A stretch of 64,000 nucleotides of DNA from Carnobacterium jeotgali MS3 (GCF_000745125.1 NZ_JQNF01000005.1:310001-374000), one strand, 5' to 3'; counted from the stretch's first letter, positions 17,561 through 28,080 are shown. Notes: generated by a model not told the origin, from the sequence alone. Made by a program: numbers and translations.

Positions 17561-20209
17561 ATGAGAAGATTATCAAGTAACGAAGTTCGTCAATTATTTT
17601 TAGATTTTTTTGAATCAAAAGGGCATAAAGTAGAGCCTAGTGCGTCACTAGTCCCTTTTGAAGATCCTACATTATTGTGGATAAATTCAGGAGTAGCAAC
17701 TTTGAAAAAATATTTTGATGGTTCTGTAGTTCCTGAAAACCCAAGAATTACGAATGCACAAAAAAGTATCCGTACGAACGATATTGAAAATGTCGGTAAA
17801 ACTGCTCGCCACCATACTTTATTTGAAATGCTAGGAAATTTTTCTATTGGAGAATATTTTAAAGAAGAAGCTATTGAATGGGCATGGGAATTTCTAACTG
17901 AGGAAAAATGGCTAGGATTAGACCCTGAAAAATTGTATGTAACAGTTTATCCTGAAGATACAGATGCGAAAATGATTTGGAAAGAAAAAATTGGATTAAC
18001 GGATGATCACATTATAGATGTTGCCGATAATTTCTGGGACATTGGTGCTGGTCCAAGTGGTCCGGATTCTGAGATTTTTTATGATCGCGGTGAAGCGTTT
18101 AATGATTTAGCTGAAAATGATCCGGAAAATTATCCAGGTGGAGAAAATGAACGCTGGTTGGAAATTTGGAATTTAGTTTTCTCTGAGTTCAATCATAAAC
18201 CTGATGGAACTTATGAACCATTACCTAATAAGAATATTGATACAGGTATGGGATTAGAGCGTGTTGTCTCAATTTTACAAGATGCCCCAACAAATTTTGA
18301 AACGGATTTATTTATGCCAATCATTGAAAAAGTACAAGCATTGAGCGGAATCAAAAAATATGGTGAAAATGCAACAGACGATATTTCCTTTAAAGTTATT
18401 GCGGATCATGTCCGTGCAGTGAGCTTTGCTATTGGCGATGGCGCTTTGCCTTCTAATGAAGGACGCGGATACGTATTGCGTCGCTTGCTACGTCGTGCGG
18501 TTATGCATGGTAAGAAATTAGGCATTGATAAAGCCTTCATGTTTAAGTTAGTCCCAGTTGTTGGAAATATTATGAATAGTCATTATCCTGAAATTTTAGA
18601 ACAAGAAGAGTTCATTGTTAAGGTAATCAAGAATGAAGAAGAACGATTCCATGAAACAATCAATGATGGATTAACAATTTTAAACGAACGCATCAGTGAA
18701 TTAAAAGTTAATGGAGAAAAAACGATTGCAGGGTCTGACATCTTTAAGTTATATGATACTTATGGATTCCCAGTCGAGTTGACTGAAGAATTTGCACAAG
18801 ATGAAGGTTTTGAAGTAGATCATGAAGGTTTTGAAATCGAAATGACTGCTCAAAGAGATCGTGCTCGTGCTGCTCGTAGCGGTGAAAAATCAATGGGTAT
18901 TCAAACAAAATTATTTGCAGGCCTAAATGACGAAAGTCTTTTTGTAGGATACAATAAAACTACAGCTATGGGAATACTAGCAGTTATTGCAACAGATGAA
19001 GCACTTGTAACGACAGCTAAAACCGGTGAACAAGTTCGTTTGATTTTTGACCAAACACCATTTTATGCTGAAATGGGCGGACAAATTGCGGATAAAGGAA
19101 TAATCAAAGATACAACAGGTAAAATTGTAGCAAAAGTTACAGATGTTAAAAAAGCTCCAGCAGGACAACCACTTCATACAGTAGAAGTACTAGAGAGTTT
19201 AACGGTAGGAGAAACGTACAAACTTGAAGTTGATGAAACTTTAAGAAATAAAATTACTAGAAACCACACGGCTACTCATTTATTGCATCAAGCTTTAAAA
19301 GATATTTTAGGCGAACATGCGAACCAAGCTGGTTCATTAGTAACTCAAAACCATTTGCGTTTTGACTTTACACATTTTGGTCAAATCACACAAAAAGAAT
19401 TGAACGAAATGGAACAAATTGTAAATGAAAAAATTTGGGAATCTCTTCCAGTTGTAACCGTAGAAACTGAAATTGCTAAAGCTAAAGAAATGGGAGCTAT
19501 GGCGTTATTTGGTGAAAAATATGGGGATCTGGTTCGCGTTGTAAATGTTGGCGATTATTCGATTGAGTTATGTGGTGGGGTTCATGTTAGCAATACAAGT
19601 GAAATCGGTATCTTTAAAATCATTTCTGAATCAGGAATAGGCGCAGGTGTTCGCAGAATTGAAGCTGTAACAAGTGAAGCTGCTTACAACTTGCTACAAA
19701 CAGAACAAAAACGCTTGAACGCTGTAGCTGATTTAGTAAAAGCTCAACAAACTCAAGATGTAGTTACGAAAGTGCAACAGTTACAAACCGAATTAAAAGA
19801 ACTACAAAAAGAAAATGAATCATTGCAAGCAAAATTAGCAAGTGATCAAGCTGGTGATATCTTTAAGAATGTACAAGAAGTTAATGGAATAACAGTTGTT
19901 TCCGCTGAAGTTGATGTGAATGATATGAATCAATTGCGCCAATTAGCTGATCAATGGAAGCAAAAAGCTGTTTCAAACGTTTTAACTTTAGGTTTTTCAA
20001 AAGATGGAAAAGTTAATCTGCTAACAGCTGTTGATGATGCAACAATTAAAAAAGGATTTAAAGCCGGTGACTTAATCAAAACGATTGCACCACTTGTTGG
20101 TGGTGGCGGTGGTGGACGACCTGATATGGCTCAAGCAGGCGGTAAGAATCCAGCAGGTTTACAAGATGCGTTAGCTAAAGTGACTGAATGGGTAAACGAA
20201 AAAAAATAA
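17561..20209 (+). CDS. alaS: Alanyl-tRNA synthetase
   Basis: It charges tRNA-Ala; at 882 residues it is full length. It starts [22 protein letters not shown], has the class II catalytic core ([32 protein letters not shown]), the editing domain zinc ligands [13 protein letters not shown] and [11 protein letters not shown], and a C-terminal DHHA1 domain ending with the glycine-rich [17 protein letters not shown]. The reading frame continues upstream into the T-box, but the ATG at 17561 has GAAAGGAAG before it and matches the family start. Expression is controlled by the T-box leader. Confidence 0.98.
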   Translation: MRRLSSNEVRQLFLDFFESKGHKVEPSASLVPFEDPTLLWINSGVATLKKYFDGSVVPENPRITNAQKSIRTNDIENVGKTARHHTLFEMLGNFSIGEYFKEEAIEWAWEFLTEEKWLGLDPEKLYVTVYPEDTDAKMIWKEKIGLTDDHIIDVADNFWDIGAGPSGPDSEIFYDRGEAFNDLAENDPENYPGGENERWLEIWNLVFSEFNHKPDGTYEPLPNKNIDTGMGLERVVSILQDAPTNFETDLFMPIIEKVQALSGIKKYGENATDDISFKVIADHVRAVSFAIGDGALPSNEGRGYVLRRLLRRAVMHGKKLGIDKAFMFKLVPVVGNIMNSHYPEILEQEEFIVKVIKNEEERFHETINDGLTILNERISELKVNGEKTIAGSDIFKLYDTYGFPVELTEEFAQDEGFEVDHEGFEIEMTAQRDRARAARSGEKSMGIQTKLFAGLNDESLFVGYNKTTAMGILAVIATDEALVTTAKTGEQVRLIFDQTPFYAEMGGQIADKGIIKDTTGKIVAKVTDVKKAPAGQPLHTVEVLESLTVGETYKLEVDETLRNKITRNHTATHLLHQALKDILGEHANQAGSLVTQNHLRFDFTHFGQITQKELNEMEQIVNEKIWESLPVVTVETEIAKAKEMGAMALFGEKYGDLVRVVNVGDYSIELCGGVHVSNTSEIGIFKIISESGIGAGVRRIEAVTSEAAYNLLQTEQKRLNAVADLVKAQQTQDVVTKVQQLQTELKELQKENESLQAKLASDQAGDIFKNVQEVNGITVVSAEVDVNDMNQLRQLADQWKQKAVSNVLTLGFSKDGKVNLLTAVDDATIKKGFKAGDLIKTIAPLVGGGGGGRPDMAQAGGKNPAGLQDALAKVTEWVNEKK

Positions 20210-20254
20210 GAGTATTCATTTCAAATAGGTAACATTATTTATCGACTGAACTTT

Positions 20255-20291
20255 AAAAAGAGGCTGGGGAAAAAATCCCAGCCTCTTTTTT
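20255..20291 (+). terminator. Terminator after alaS
   Basis: AAAAAGAGGCTGGG pairs perfectly with CCCAGCCTCTTTTT across an 8-base A-rich loop. Confidence 0.93.
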
Positions 20292-20469
20292 ATATAGGAC
20301 TGTTTATTCTAAAACAGAACCGACGTCTACTTTAAGGATAATACTCGATGGTCGATGAACATAATGCACTTATTCGTCCCAGCGATTTGGTTCTAAATGC
20401 TTTTTTTCCGCTCTCTCAATTTTAAAAAGAAAGAATTAACCGTTTTCTGATATTCATTTCTGATAATCA

Positions 20470-20498
20470 TTGTAGTTTAAAGTGCTTTCTTGTAAAAT
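20470..20498 (+). promoter_or_regulatory. Candidate promoter of ireB-ruvX
   Basis: TTGTAG and TAAAAT are spaced by 17 bases, about 35 bases before ireB. Confidence 0.55.
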
Positions 20499-20532
20499 AA
20501 GAGTAGATGTTACAGAAATTGAGGTGTAGACC

Positions 20533-20799
20533 ATGAGTTCAACAGATGAAACAGTACGTTTTAACGTTGGTGACAATAGTGAAAAAAGTGTAAAAGAAAC
20601 TTTGAGTTTAGTATATGATGCTTTAGAAGAAAAGGGATACAATCCAATCAATCAAATCGTTGGTTACTTGCTTTCAGGAGACCCTGCTTATATTCCACGT
20701 CATAAAGATGCTCGAAATTTGATCAGACGCCATGAACGTGACGAAATCGTTGAAGAAATTGTAAAGACCTATTTGAAAGAGAGTGGACATAAAGCTTAA
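20533..20799 (+). CDS. ireB: IreB family regulatory phosphoprotein (UPF0297, YrzL)
   Basis: An 88-residue soluble protein starting [20 protein letters not shown] and containing [20 protein letters not shown] and [13 protein letters not shown], the conserved UPF0297 core. In Enterococcus, IreB is phosphorylated on N-terminal threonines by the PASTA kinase IreK and influences cephalosporin tolerance; Thr4 and Thr7 here are candidate sites. Its stop overlaps the ruvX start by one base, so the two are coupled. Confidence 0.93.
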   Translation: MSSTDETVRFNVGDNSEKSVKETLSLVYDALEEKGYNPINQIVGYLLSGDPAYIPRHKDARNLIRRHERDEIVEEIVKTYLKESGHKA

Positions 20800-21221
20800 T
20801 GAGAACAATGGGATTAGATGTTGGTTCAAAAACTGTTGGTGTAGCCGTTAGTGATCCGTTTGGCTGGACAGCACAAGGAATTGAAATCGTTAAAATTAAT
20901 GAAGCACAAGAAGAATATGGCATAGACCGAATTGGTGAATTAATCGCCATTCATGAAGTCACAAAAGTTGTAATCGGCTTGCCTAAAAATATGAATAATT
21001 CTATCGGTCCTCGGGCCGAAGCTTCTTTGCGGTATGCTGAATTGGTCAAAGAAACATTTGGATTACCAGTCATCTTACAAGATGAACGGTTAACAACTGT
21101 TCAAGCTGAAAGAATGTTGATAGAAGAAGGCAATACGTCTAGAGCAAAAAGAAAAAAAGTTATTGATAAGGTAGCGGCGGTTATGATTCTTCAGAATTAC
21201 TTGAATCAAAATCAAAACTAG
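20799..21221 (+). CDS. ruvX: RuvX/YqgF RNase H-fold nuclease (Holliday junction resolvase-like or pre-16S rRNA nuclease)
   Basis: A 140-residue RNase H-fold protein. The catalytic acidic residues are in [16 protein letters not shown] (Asp6), [17 protein letters not shown] and [12 protein letters not shown], and a C-terminal [16 protein letters not shown] helix completes the family signature. YqgF homologues mature 16S rRNA 5' ends and have been proposed as Holliday junction resolvases. It is translationally coupled to ireB through TAATG. Confidence 0.93.
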   Translation: MRTMGLDVGSKTVGVAVSDPFGWTAQGIEIVKINEAQEEYGIDRIGELIAIHEVTKVVIGLPKNMNNSIGPRAEASLRYAELVKETFGLPVILQDERLTTVQAERMLIEEGNTSRAKRKKVIDKVAAVMILQNYLNQNQN

Positions 21222-21286
21222 CAATTCAATGAATAGTACGCTAAAATAGAAAAGAAACTTATCTCATATTAAAGGAGTGTTGACCA

Positions 21287-21601
21287 ATGTCACATGACCA
21301 CAATCACGACCATGATCACGAACACGATCACGATCATGAACATATTACCTTAGTAGATGAACAAGGTAATGAACAATTATACGAAATTTTATTTACATTT
21401 GATTCAGATGACTATGGAAAATCTTATGTCTTTGTTTATCCTGCTGGAGCTAGTGAAGGAGAAGAAGTAGAACTTGAAGTTTACTCTTTCATCGAAACTG
21501 AAACTGGAGAACAAGGCGAGTTAAAACCAATTGAAACTGAAGAAGAATGGGATATGATTGAAGAAGTATTAAATACATTCTTAGCAGATGAAGAAGAATA
21601 A
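21287..21601 (+). CDS. DUF1292 family protein (YrzB) with His-rich N-terminus
   Basis: A 104-residue acidic protein. Residues 3-19 are a run of alternating His and Asp/Glu/Asn, followed by the DUF1292 core ([50 protein letters not shown]). The family usually follows ireB-ruvX in Firmicutes, as here; its function is unknown. The His/acid run looks able to bind divalent metal, which is inference from composition. AAAGGAG precedes the ATG. A terminator follows. Confidence 0.92.
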   Translation: MSHDHNHDHDHEHDHDHEHITLVDEQGNEQLYEILFTFDSDDYGKSYVFVYPAGASEGEEVELEVYSFIETETGEQGELKPIETEEEWDMIEEVLNTFLADEEE

Positions 21602-21643
21602 TCTTATTCATTAAATGATGTAATTATGTGTAAAATGCATAGA

Positions 21644-21678
21644 AAAGTTGACAAATTTAATTTGTCAGCTTTTTTTTG
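21644..21678 (+). terminator. Terminator after the DUF1292 gene
   Basis: AAAGTTGACAAA and TTTGTCAGCTTT form a 12-base stem with one G-T pair and a following T-run. Confidence 0.9.
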
Positions 21679-21778
21679 TTCTCATGAACTCTGATATCAT
21701 GTATAATGATACAAGTTAGTGTCATAGTGAAAGAGAAAAAAACAAGTAAATAGTTGTTATAGTTAGGAGGGTCGCTTC

Positions 21779-22930
21779 TTGTCAAAAAGAAAAAAGAACA
21801 GCAAGACGAAAGATCAAGGAGAAGCAAGTGTTAATTTAACTAGTATGGAAAGTGGAAGACAAAAAGAGACAACACTGGTTAAGAAAATTGTACTTAGTAT
21901 TTTAGCGGCATTTATCCTACTTTTAATCCTTTTTGGCGTGATGGGGTACCAGTATGTTACGACGTCTTTAAAACCTCTGGATAAAGAGAATAAAACGGAA
22001 ACACTAGTTGAAATTCCATCAGGATCTAGTTCTAAAGCTATTGCAGGTATTTTACAGGATGAAGGTATCATAAAAAGTGCTACCGTGTTCAGTTATTACA
22101 TCCGTATGAATAACGAAACAGGTTTTCAAGCTGGGAATTATGAGTTTTCTCCATCTATGACTCTTGATTCAATTATTGATCAACTTCAAGAGGGTGGGAC
22201 GGCTTCGAAATACGAAGGGACTAAAATCCTAGTCAAAGAAGGCACTTCAATTGATCAAATTGGAGATGTTATCGCTGAAAATACGGAATACAGTAAAGAG
22301 GATTTTTTAGCAGTCATTCAAAATGAAGCTTTTTTAACAAAAATGCAGACTAAGTTTCCTGAATTACTAACCTCTACTATGGAAGCTGAGAATACTAGGT
22401 ATGCTTTGGAAGGTTATTTATTTCCAGCTACTTACGATTTTCCTGAAGAGATGACATTAGAAGAGTTGGTTGAGAAAATGATCAGCACAATGGATGAAGT
22501 TATGCTAGAATTTTATCCTAAAATTAAAGAGTCTAATCGGAGTGTGCAGGATATCTTAACGATTGCTTCATTAGTCGAACGAGAAGGGTTCACATTAGAA
22601 GACCGTAAGTTGATTGCTGGAGTTTTTAATAATCGTTTAGCAATTGACATGCCTTTACAAACGGATATAGCCGTTCTATATGCTTTGGGAGAACACAAAG
22701 AATACGTGTCGTTAAAAGATATTGAAGTTGATTCTCCTTATAATTTGTATATCTATCCGGGATTTGGTCCAGGACCTGTTAATAGCCCAAGTGCAGATGC
22801 TATAAGAGCAACTTTAGAACCCACTGATTCAGACTATATTTATTTTCTAGCCGATATGAAAACAGGTAAAATTTATTATGCTGAAACATATGAGCAGCAT
22901 CTTCAGTATAAAGCAGAATATGTTGATTAA
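21779..22930 (+). CDS. mltG: Endolytic murein transglycosylase MltG (YceG)
   Basis: A membrane-anchored lytic transglycosylase that cuts nascent peptidoglycan and influences glycan length; 383 residues. A charged cytoplasmic N-terminus is followed by one membrane helix (about residues 35-57), a LysM-like subdomain (VEIPSGSSSKAIAGILQDEGI) and the catalytic YceG core with ASLVEREG, in which Glu267 is the expected catalytic acid, and PLQTDIAVLYALGEH and YPGFGPGPVNSPS. Translation starts at a TTG with AGGAGG eight bases upstream. Confidence 0.94.
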   Translation: MSKRKKNSKTKDQGEASVNLTSMESGRQKETTLVKKIVLSILAAFILLLILFGVMGYQYVTTSLKPLDKENKTETLVEIPSGSSSKAIAGILQDEGIIKSATVFSYYIRMNNETGFQAGNYEFSPSMTLDSIIDQLQEGGTASKYEGTKILVKEGTSIDQIGDVIAENTEYSKEDFLAVIQNEAFLTKMQTKFPELLTSTMEAENTRYALEGYLFPATYDFPEEMTLEELVEKMISTMDEVMLEFYPKIKESNRSVQDILTIASLVEREGFTLEDRKLIAGVFNNRLAIDMPLQTDIAVLYALGEHKEYVSLKDIEVDSPYNLYIYPGFGPGPVNSPSADAIRATLEPTDSDYIYFLADMKTGKIYYAETYEQHLQYKAEYVD

Positions 22931-22967
22931 TAAAGCGATAGAATGAATGGTAAAAAAAAGAATTAAT

Positions 22968-23000
22968 AAAGCATTGAATCAACTGATTCAATGCTTTTCA
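22968..23000 (+). terminator. Weak terminator between mltG and udk
   Basis: AAAGCATTGAATC and GATTCAATGCTTT form a perfect 13-base stem with a four-base loop, but only four T residues follow, so read-through into udk is possible. Confidence 0.6.
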
Positions 23001-23019
23001 CAAGAAAAGAGGAATAAGT

Positions 23020-23670
23020 ATGACAGACAAAAAAAGACCAATAGTGATTGGCGTTACTGGTGGATCTGGTAGTGGAAAAACTAGTGTAAGTCGTGCAATT
23101 TATAATCAATTTACAGGTCATTCTATTTTAATGTTAGAACAAGATTTTTATTATAAAAATCAAGATGACTTATCCTTTGAAGAACGGTTAAAAACAAATT
23201 ATGACCATCCATTTGCTTTTGATACGGATTTACTTATTCAGCACTTAGAAGATTTGATTCACTACAAAGCAATTGAAAAGCCAGTCTATGATTATGCTGC
23301 GCATACTAGAAGTAAAGAAATTATCATTCAAGAACCTAAAGAGGTTATTATCCTTGAAGGAATTTTAATTTTAGAAGATCCACGATTAAGAAAATTAATG
23401 GATATAAAAGTATACGTAGATACAGATGACGATATACGTATTATTCGCCGAATCAAACGAGATATAGAAGAGCGAGGCCGTACACTTAATTCAGTAATCG
23501 AACAATACTTAACGGTCGTAAAACCAATGCACCACCAATTTGTTGAACCTTCTAAAAAATACGCCGATATTATTATTCCAGAAGGCGGAACGAACCAAGT
23601 AGCTATCGACTTGATGACAACTAAAATTAGAAGTATCTTAGTTGAAGAACTAACTGGAACAAACAATTAA
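23020..23670 (+). CDS. udk: Uridine kinase
   Basis: It phosphorylates uridine and cytidine in pyrimidine salvage. The 216-residue protein has the P-loop [15 protein letters not shown] near its N-terminus, [25 protein letters not shown], the DYAAHTRS substrate-binding block and [22 protein letters not shown]. It lies directly between mltG and greA, a common order in Lactobacillales. Confidence 0.96.
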   Translation: MTDKKRPIVIGVTGGSGSGKTSVSRAIYNQFTGHSILMLEQDFYYKNQDDLSFEERLKTNYDHPFAFDTDLLIQHLEDLIHYKAIEKPVYDYAAHTRSKEIIIQEPKEVIILEGILILEDPRLRKLMDIKVYVDTDDDIRIIRRIKRDIEERGRTLNSVIEQYLTVVKPMHHQFVEPSKKYADIIIPEGGTNQVAIDLMTTKIRSILVEELTGTNN

Positions 23671-23757
23671 GTTTTTATTCGAAAAGTAAAACACACTAAA
23701 AGCCTTACTGTAAGTATGATAGTTAAATTAAAACTTTGGACGAATTAGCATTTTTTG

Positions 23758-23786
23758 TTTACAAATGACATTCAACATGGTATCTT
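23758..23786 (+). promoter_or_regulatory. Candidate greA promoter overlapped by a 24-bp palindrome
   Basis: TTTACA and TATCTT are spaced by 17 bases. TATCTTTTCAA and TTGAAAAGATA form a perfect palindrome at 23781-23804 that begins at the -10 box; a second stem GCTTTCA/TGAAAGC follows near 23811-23833. Confidence 0.45.
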
Positions 23787-23871
23787 TTCAATGTTGAAAA
23801 GATAATTACGCTTTCAACTAAATAGTGAAAGCATGAGTCAGATATGATTCTAAAAAAGGAGATCGCATTAA

Positions 23872-24345
23872 ATGATTGAGAAAGTATATCCAATGACGTT
23901 AGATGGCAAAAAAAAGTTAGAAGAAGAATTAGAATATCTTAAAACGGTTAAGCGTAAAGATATTGTAGAAAGAATTAAAATTGCTCGTAGTTTTGGAGAT
24001 TTATCTGAAAACTCTGAATACGAATCAGCAAAAGATGAACAAGCTTTTGTCGAAGGTAGAGTAACAACTATCGAAAACATGTTGCGTTTTTCTGAGATTA
24101 TTGATAACTCAAAAACGGCAGCAGATGAAGTTTCATTAGGCAGAAAAGTAACTTTTATTGAATTGCCTGATGGTGATGAAGAAGAGTATACGATTGTTGG
24201 TAGTGCTGAAGCAGATCCATTTAAAGGATTGATTTCAAATGATTCACCAATTGCTAAAGCTTTAATGGGCAAAAAAGTAGGTAGTGAAGTAACTTTTGCT
24301 ACACCAGGTGGAGACATGTTTGTTAAAATTGTAGAAATTAGCTAA
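23872..24345 (+). CDS. greA: Transcription elongation factor GreA
   Basis: It rescues backtracked RNA polymerase by stimulating transcript cleavage. At 157 residues it has the N-terminal coiled-coil tip with the acidic pair in [16 protein letters not shown] (about residues 43-58) and the C-terminal FKBP-like domain ([38 protein letters not shown]). AAAAGGAGAT lies before the ATG. Two hairpin-forming repeats occupy the upstream region. A strong terminator follows. Confidence 0.97.
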   Translation: MIEKVYPMTLDGKKKLEEELEYLKTVKRKDIVERIKIARSFGDLSENSEYESAKDEQAFVEGRVTTIENMLRFSEIIDNSKTAADEVSLGRKVTFIELPDGDEEEYTIVGSAEADPFKGLISNDSPIAKALMGKKVGSEVTFATPGGDMFVKIVEIS

Positions 24346-24360
24346 GCCAATCACGTTTAA

Positions 24361-24400
24361 ATAAAAGCTACTCGTTTTGAGCAGCTTTTATTTTTTTTTT
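24361..24400 (+). terminator. Terminator after greA
   Basis: ATAAAAGCT and AGCTTTTAT flank an inner CTC/GAG pairing and are followed by ten T residues. Confidence 0.92.
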
Positions 24401-24509
24401 TGAATATACATCTTTAGTCTCAGTTAGAGTTCATGCTAAAGAACATTACATAATAGATAAAAAACGGTATACTGAATAAAAGAACGTGTGCAAAGGGGAC
24501 GTAAAGGAC

Positions 24510-25244
24510 ATGAAAAATAATTGGAAATGGTTCTTATTAATTGAATCTCTCTTACTGATAGTAGCATTGTATCAGCTGATTAATAATTTATTTCTATTAG
24601 GGCTTCTGGTTATTGGATGCTGGTTAATGTTTTTAGGCCGAAACCAACAGAAAAGAAAAAAAAGAATGTATTTGATTAGTGGCATATTTTTGTCAGTGCT
24701 TTCAATCATGTCTCTTGGCGGTTTTTGGTATATGTCAATAGTAGCCGTTATCTTTTTTTATATGAATTATGGGAAAGTATTTTCCAAAATGGATACGTTT
24801 AATTTTCAACAAGCCCCATGGAATGAAAAAGAAATTGTAGTTGTTGAAACGACAGATAGCCTACCAAAGGATGCAAAACGGTTTAAACGCAATTGGATAG
24901 GAAATGAAAGAATCGGCAGTTCAATTTATGAATGGGATGACATTAATTTTTCGATTCTTATGGGAGATACAATTATTGATTTAGGAAATACGATTTTGCC
25001 TAAAGATGAAAACTATATTGTTATTAGGAAAGGGTTTGGAAAAACTCGTATTTTAGTCCCAATAGGTACAGGTATTATGATAGAGCATAGTGCCATTAAA
25101 GGAAAAATTGCTTTTGAAGATCACTATTATACGTTGGAAAATGAATCGATTAAAATGTATAGCAAAGACTATGAAAATCAAGCCAGAACATTAAAAATAG
25201 TCACAAATGTCTTTGTAGGAGATTTAGAGGTGATTGCGATATGA
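24510..25244 (+). CDS. liaF: LiaF-type membrane regulator of the LiaRS system
   Basis: A 244-residue protein with about four N-terminal membrane helices (residues 5-85) and a C-terminal LiaF domain ([58 protein letters not shown]). In Firmicutes LiaF restrains the LiaS kinase until cell-envelope stress. GTG at 24486 is in frame, but the ATG at 24510 has AAAGGGG about ten bases upstream and leads straight into the first helix. The stop overlaps liaS by four bases. Confidence 0.92.
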   Translation: MKNNWKWFLLIESLLLIVALYQLINNLFLLGLLVIGCWLMFLGRNQQKRKKRMYLISGIFLSVLSIMSLGGFWYMSIVAVIFFYMNYGKVFSKMDTFNFQQAPWNEKEIVVVETTDSLPKDAKRFKRNWIGNERIGSSIYEWDDINFSILMGDTIIDLGNTILPKDENYIVIRKGFGKTRILVPIGTGIMIEHSAIKGKIAFEDHYYTLENESIKMYSKDYENQARTLKIVTNVFVGDLEVIAI

Positions 25245-26323
25245 AACAAAAAGTGATTAGTTCACTTTTTTTCACGAGCAGTTCAATTGTTTTTTTATTG
25301 TCTTTTGCTGTTATAATTAGTTATAGTTATGCTAATTCTTCTCAAAGCTGGTATTTAGATGTTTTTACAACTCGCTTTTTTTATATCCCCTTTATTTGGT
25401 ATTTGCTAGCGGTCTCAGCAGTAATTGGTCTAGCTTTAACATTAGGGGTTTATTATGTGAACAAACGCCAGTGGCAGCAAATTGAGGAGACTTTGCACGC
25501 TCTTGTTAAGGGAGATTATTCAAAAGAGTTATTCGCTCAATTGCTGGCTAAAAATGAAGAGGATTATTTTTTCTCAGATGATTTAAAAAAAGCACTCGTT
25601 GATATTCGAGAAAAATTAGTCATTTTAGCAAATGAAGCGCAAATAAATAACAATACATCAAATTCTATTAATGGACAGACTAAAGAGGAAATATTGGTTT
25701 CTGAGCGTCACCGGCTGGCACGTGAGTTACATGATTCTGTTAGTCAGCAACTTTTTGCGGCAATGATGATGTTGTCTGCTTTAAATGAACAAATGGACGA
25801 ATCAAGTGGCGTGTTACAAAAACAAGTAAAACTAATAGAATCTATTGTGAATGAAGCTCAGGCAGAAATGCGGGCCCTTTTGCTTCATCTAAGACCCGTC
25901 AATTTAGAAGGCAAGTCCTTGAAAAAAGGAATCGAACAACTTTTAAATGAAATGAGTACGAAAGTTCAAATTGAATTAAAATGGGATATTGATGATGTTT
26001 CGTTAACAAATGGAATTGAAGATCATCTATTCCGAATTGTTCAAGAATTGCTTTCTAACACGCTGCGTCACTCGAAAGCTAAGGGGTTAGAAGTTTACCT
26101 TCAAGTAATAGATCAATCAGTCTTGCTAAGAGTCATTGATGATGGAATTGGATTTAATACAACAGAGAATAAAGCTGGAAATTACGGATTGCAAAATATT
26201 AATGAACGAGTGTTGGGCATGGGTGGAACATGTAAAATCATCAGTTTTAAAAATAAAGGAACAAGTGTTGAAATAAAGATACCACTGATGGATACGATTG
26301 AAAAAGGGGTGGAAACGATATGA
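25241..26323 (+). CDS. liaS: LiaS-type sensor histidine kinase
   Basis: A 360-residue NarL-group kinase with two membrane helices (about residues 8-28 and 47-70) bounding a very short extracellular loop, typical of intramembrane-sensing kinases. The dimerisation motif [18 protein letters not shown] places phospho-His at residue 164; the ATPase domain has [20 protein letters not shown] and VIDDGIGFN. It likely responds to lipid II cycle inhibitors together with LiaF and LiaR. Both ends overlap neighbours by four bases. Confidence 0.94.
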   Translation: MKQKVISSLFFTSSSIVFLLSFAVIISYSYANSSQSWYLDVFTTRFFYIPFIWYLLAVSAVIGLALTLGVYYVNKRQWQQIEETLHALVKGDYSKELFAQLLAKNEEDYFFSDDLKKALVDIREKLVILANEAQINNNTSNSINGQTKEEILVSERHRLARELHDSVSQQLFAAMMMLSALNEQMDESSGVLQKQVKLIESIVNEAQAEMRALLLHLRPVNLEGKSLKKGIEQLLNEMSTKVQIELKWDIDDVSLTNGIEDHLFRIVQELLSNTLRHSKAKGLEVYLQVIDQSVLLRVIDDGIGFNTTENKAGNYGLQNINERVLGMGGTCKIISFKNKGTSVEIKIPLMDTIEKGVETI

Positions 26324-26952
26324 TTAAAGTACTATTAGTCGATGATCACGAAATGGTTCGATTAGGAGTTTCGTCTTATTTATCTATTCAAAGTGATATA
26401 GAGGTCATAGGAGAAGCAGAAAATGGCAAAATTGGATATGAAAAAGCACTAGAATTGCGCCCAGATGTTATCTTAATGGATTTAGTGATGGATGTAATGG
26501 ATGGAATTGAGTCTACAAAAGCTATAATGAAGGATTGGCCAGAAGCAAAAATAGTGATTGTAACTAGTTTTATTGACGATGAAAAAGTCTATCCTGCACT
26601 TGAAGCAGGAGCCGCTAGTTATATTTTGAAAACATCAACAGCGAGTACGATTGCCAATGCAATTCGCTCTACATATAAAGGCGAAATCATACTTGAACCT
26701 GAAGTAACAGGTAAAATGATGGCACGTCTCACTAAAAAACAAGTTCATCAGTTACATGATGATTTAACCAATCGGGAACAAGAAATTTTAATGTTAATTT
26801 CTCAAGGGAATTCCAACCAAGAAATTGCAGATGCGCTTTTTATAACGCTTAAAACAGTTAAAACACATGTTTCAAATATTTTAGCTAAATTAGAAGTGGA
26901 AGATAGGACACAAGCAGCTATTTATGCGTTTAAACACCATTTGATTGAATAA
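26320..26952 (+). CDS. liaR: LiaR-type response regulator
   Basis: A 210-residue NarL/FixJ-family regulator. The receiver has the acidic pocket LLVDDHE, phospho-acceptor Asp54 in [13 protein letters not shown] and Lys in [10 protein letters not shown]; the C-terminal LuxR helix-turn-helix reads [20 protein letters not shown] and [24 protein letters not shown]. It is the last gene of the liaFSR operon. No liaI or liaH gene lies nearby, so its targets are elsewhere. Confidence 0.95.
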   Translation: MIKVLLVDDHEMVRLGVSSYLSIQSDIEVIGEAENGKIGYEKALELRPDVILMDLVMDVMDGIESTKAIMKDWPEAKIVIVTSFIDDEKVYPALEAGAASYILKTSTASTIANAIRSTYKGEIILEPEVTGKMMARLTKKQVHQLHDDLTNREQEILMLISQGNSNQEIADALFITLKTVKTHVSNILAKLEVEDRTQAAIYAFKHHLIE

Positions 26953-27003
26953 AAGTAAGTTAATTAATTATAGCGACTAAGTATAAGAAAAGCTGGTGAA
27001 AAA

Positions 27004-27663
27004 ATGAAAAGAAATTTTGCAGTAATTGGGTTAGGACGTTTTGGGAGCAGTATTTGTCGAACATTAGTTGAAAGTGGGCATGATGTATTGGCTATTGATT
27101 CTAACGAAGATAAAATAAATGAATACATGAATATCGCTACACATGCAGTAGTAGCAAATGCGCAAGATGAAAGTGTCTTGCGCTCATTAGGGATTCGGAA
27201 TTTTGATCATGTGATTATAGCTATTGGTGAGGATATCCAAGCAAGTATTTTAATTACGTTGATGATTAAAGAAATGGGAAATCCATATATAACTGCTAAA
27301 GCACAAAATGAATACCATGGAAAAGTGCTGGAAAAAATAGGCGCAGATCATGTTATTCATCCTGAAAGAGATATGGGTATTCGGATTGGACATCATTTGG
27401 TTTCACGTAACGTAGTCGATTATTTAGAATTATCGGATAAGTACTCATTAGTTGAATTAAAAGTGACGAATCCAAAATTCTTTAATAAAACACTTCTTGA
27501 ATTGAATTTTAGACAACGTTTTGGTTTAAATGTAATTGGTATTCGAAGAGGACAAGAAATGATCATTTCTCCTGCAGCTGATGCGATGATTAAAGTCAAT
27601 GATACCTTAATGATTGTCGGTGGAATCAAAGAAATTGACTGGCTAGAAGGTCAAATGCCTTAG
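27004..27663 (+). CDS. ktrA: KtrA-type potassium uptake regulatory subunit (RCK domains)
   Basis: A 219-residue cytoplasmic gating protein. An RCK_N Rossmann domain starts RNFAVIGLGRFGSSICRTLVE with the GxGxxG motif and Asp at the end of the second strand (VLAIDSNEDKIN). An RCK_C domain covers roughly residues 135-219 (LVELKVTNPKFFNKTLLELN and MIKVNDTLMIVGG). These rings bind ATP or ADP and control KtrB-type channels. No ktrB lies in the window. Confidence 0.92.
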   Translation: MKRNFAVIGLGRFGSSICRTLVESGHDVLAIDSNEDKINEYMNIATHAVVANAQDESVLRSLGIRNFDHVIIAIGEDIQASILITLMIKEMGNPYITAKAQNEYHGKVLEKIGADHVIHPERDMGIRIGHHLVSRNVVDYLELSDKYSLVELKVTNPKFFNKTLLELNFRQRFGLNVIGIRRGQEMIISPAADAMIKVNDTLMIVGGIKEIDWLEGQMP

Positions 27664-27747
27664 AGATAGTGGTTATTAATCTATCTTCAAAGGATACCTT
27701 TAGCCCCTTTAATGTGTTAGAATTAATAGGAATGATAAGTCCTTATG

Positions 27748-27786
27748 AGAGGAGGGTTCACAGAAAAAAGTTCTGTGAAACTTACT
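27748..27786 (+). promoter_or_regulatory. Shine-Dalgarno separated from the start codon by a hairpin
   Basis: AGAGGAGGG at 27748-27756 is 30 bases from the ATG at 27787. The gap is filled by a perfect 8-pair stem (TTCACAGA 27757-27764 with TCTGTGAA 27772-27779, 7-base loop). Folding leaves eight bases between stem and ATG, a normal spacing. This arrangement is repeated at ftsW. Confidence 0.6.
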
Positions 27787-28080
27787 ATGAAAATTGAAAT
27801 TACGGATAGTGCTAAAGAGTGGTTTGAAAATGAGGTCGGCCTTGAAAAAGGCAATGGTGTAAGGTTTATGGGAAAAGTTTATGGAAAAACAGAAGTTCAT
27901 GAAGGTTTCTCAGTTGGAATGGAAGTTACCCAACCAGTTGACGTTTTAGTTAAAACAACGATAAACGACGTAACCTATTTTATTGATAAAAATGATGAAT
28001 GGTTTTTTAATGGGTATGATTTACAAGTTAGTTTTGATAAAAAACGTGATGAACCTATTTATCACTTTAATAAGAATTAA
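27787..28080 (+). CDS. HesB/YneR-like iron-sulfur biosynthesis fold protein
   Basis: A 97-residue protein beginning MKIEITDSAKEWFENEVGLE, with VRFMGKVYGKTEVHEGFSVGM and DVTYFIDKNDEWFFNGYDLQ. This is the HesB-like fold of the YneR group. The cysteines that bind iron-sulfur clusters in true A-type carriers are absent, as is usual in this subgroup, so its role is unknown. Translation could start upstream at 27745, but that part lacks a ribosome site and does not resemble the family. A bidirectional terminator separates it from convergent rnjA. Confidence 0.8.
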   Translation: MKIEITDSAKEWFENEVGLEKGNGVRFMGKVYGKTEVHEGFSVGMEVTQPVDVLVKTTINDVTYFIDKNDEWFFNGYDLQVSFDKKRDEPIYHFNKN

